Assembly (NCBI GenBank): GCA_963930185.1
Contig: CAWVLT010000074.1
Location: 88,587 to 152,586 of the forward strand
From: JAGZEG01 sp963930185
GTDB taxonomy: Bacteria; Actinomycetota; Coriobacteriia; Coriobacteriales; UMGS124
Direction of reading: 5' to 3'
DNA length: 64,000 bases
Of the stretch, positions 63,124 to 64,000 are shown in pieces. The notes under the pieces were generated by a model. That model was given only the letters and a program-made list of their open reading frames with translations. It was not told the origin of the DNA and made no database searches. The position numbers were made by a program, and so were the translations under genes. Each line of letters begins with the position of its first letter. Position 1 is the first letter of the stretch.

Positions 63124-63921
63124 TTACGCGATCACCTGATCGTGCGCCGCGCCCCCGTGCACCAGGGCGCGTTCCACCTCGAGCTGCTTGCGGCGGGGGA
63201 TGGGGATGTCCTGGCCGGTGGTGAGCAGCAGGCGGCCCTTCTCTATCGTCGCGACGTGAAAGCGGTTCACCGCGTAGCTGCGATGGACGCGCACCAGCTG
63301 CCTGGGCAGCAGCTTGCACACGTTGGCGAGCAGCATCTTGACCGTCGTGGTGTGGTCGAGGAAGTACAGCACCGTCTCCCTGGCGCGGGCCTCGGCGTAG
63401 ATGAGCGTCGTGGGGTCGATGAACACCGACGCGCTGCCCCTCGGGATGGCAACGGGGTCCTCGGCGCTTGCTTGCAGCTTGGTGGCCCTGATGATGTCGC
63501 GCACGTAGCGGTACGTCTGCGCGCTCACCTTGCCGTGAAACTCCTGGTCGCCGTCAAGGGGCTCCCACTCGCTGGAGCAGTGTATCAGCCGCGCCTGCCA
63601 GCGCCCGTCCACCCGCCGGCAGCTCACGGTGACGCGCTGCCTCTTTGACAGGAGCGCGTGGCTGCTGGTGTCGGAGAAGATGGTGTAGAAGCCCACCACG
63701 ATGGCCTCGCCGGGCGCGGAGGTCGCTATGGCGTCAAACGAGGCGTCACGCATGACGAACGTCGGCTGTTCGCTCCTGTCCCTCACGAGGGCGGCCAGCT
63801 CGTCCTTTCCGCGGGCCGTGTCCGCCGCGGTGCCGATGACCAGGCAGTCGTCGGACACGTGGTCGAGCAGCGGCTGGGCGTCGCCCTGGTAGAATGACCT
63901 GGCGATGTCCCTGACCATCAT
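63124..63921 (-). CDS. SnoaL-like domain fused to LytTR DNA-binding domain, 5' end uncertain
   Basis: The 265-aa frame has an N-terminal SnoaL/NTF2-like domain (VRDIARSFYQGDAQPLLDHVSDDCLVIGT...GKDELAALV, about residues 3-125). A C-terminal LytTR domain follows (FIDPTTLIYAEARARETVLYFL...LPRQLVRVHRSYAVNRFHVATIEKG, about 165-255). The first ATG has no clear ribosome-binding site and the frame stays open to the window edge, so the true start may be further upstream. A perfect 24-bp palindrome at 63973-63996 argues against a long extension. It probably senses a small ligand and controls the lipoprotein gene 116 bp downstream. Confidence 0.8.
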   Translation of the reverse strand: MMVRDIARSFYQGDAQPLLDHVSDDCLVIGTAADTARGKDELAALVRDRSEQPTFVMRDASFDAIATSAPGEAIVVGFYTIFSDTSSHALLSKRQRVTVSCRRVDGRWQARLIHCSSEWEPLDGDQEFHGKVSAQTYRYVRDIIRATKLQASAEDPVAIPRGSASVFIDPTTLIYAEARARETVLYFLDHTTTVKMLLANVCKLLPRQLVRVHRSYAVNRFHVATIEKGRLLLTTGQDIPIPRRKQLEVERALVHGGAAHDQVIA

Positions 63922-63972
63922 GGGCAGCAGGCTGCCGGCCAGACGTGGGAGGTTGCCGACGAGGCTGGCCGG

Positions 63973-63996
63973 GGCGCAGGTGACGTCACCTGCGCC
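63973..63996. repeat. 24-bp perfect palindrome at the window edge
   Basis: GGCGCAGGTGAC (63973-63984) is immediately followed by its exact reverse complement. It may be the end of a terminator from an upstream gene or an operator for the SnoaL-LytTR gene. Confidence 0.55.
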
Positions 63997-64000
63997 GGGG

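Overview
The window looks like a chromosomal segment of a high-GC, anaerobic gut-type actinobacterium of the class Coriobacteriia (Eggerthella/Slackia/Olsenella-like). The inference rests on three things: the GC-rich housekeeping genes, the large number of Tat-exported FAD reductases, and the accompanying LuxR-type regulators whose N-terminal half is a multi-span membrane domain. No tRNA, 16S/23S rRNA or CRISPR array was seen. The only stable RNA recognised is the SRP RNA.

Layout: (1) 1-4.5 kb: 5'-truncated AAA-ATPase/PD-(D/E)XK protein, SRP RNA (ffs), a DedA protein, a membrane protein with a Cys-rich tail and a small acidic protein behind a near-consensus promoter. (2) 4.5-13.2 kb: two modules of Tat flavoprotein plus membrane-LuxR regulator, divergently arranged, the first with a perfect 13-bp inverted repeat between the genes; a carboxymuconolactone-decarboxylase-like gene and an orphan Tat leader also lie here. 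(3) 13.2-24.4 kb: dnaX-ybaB-recR, a shikimate kinase, two paralogous S9 peptidases, a membrane protein with a free-standing LuxR HTH gene, and a beta-carbonic anhydrase. (4) 24.4-30.1 kb: a third module whose regulator is frameshifted, a possible AbiEii fragment, a flavodoxin-fold reductase and luxS. (5) 30.2-51.6 kb: an exopolysaccharide region (aminotransferase, two ATP-grasp enzymes, phosphoglycosyl transferase, second PLP enzyme, GT4, SDR, Wzy, Wzx, acyltransferase, two DUF4012 proteins, and a Wzz/BY-kinase/PHP phosphatase set). Its middle (about 33-42 kb) is clearly AT-richer than the rest and ends at an IS256-family remnant. Two paralogous PD-(D/E)XK genes flank the region; one carries a stop codon, and both have the same 11-bp-phased CTGAC repeats upstream. 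(6) 51.6-64 kb: DUF554 protein, fourth and fifth flavoprotein/LuxR modules around asnS, then a Tat lipoprotein with a cyclophilin-like domain and a SnoaL-LytTR regulator running to the window edge.

How the genes fit together: each flavoprotein is probably an extracytoplasmic reductase for a particular organic electron acceptor. The neighbouring membrane-LuxR protein is probably its ligand-responsive regulator. Substrates cannot be read from the sequence. The polysaccharide genes form a translationally coupled operon. With a single ordinary glycosyltransferase but two ATP-grasp and two PLP enzymes, it predicts a small repeat unit bearing amino sugars and amide-linked substituents.
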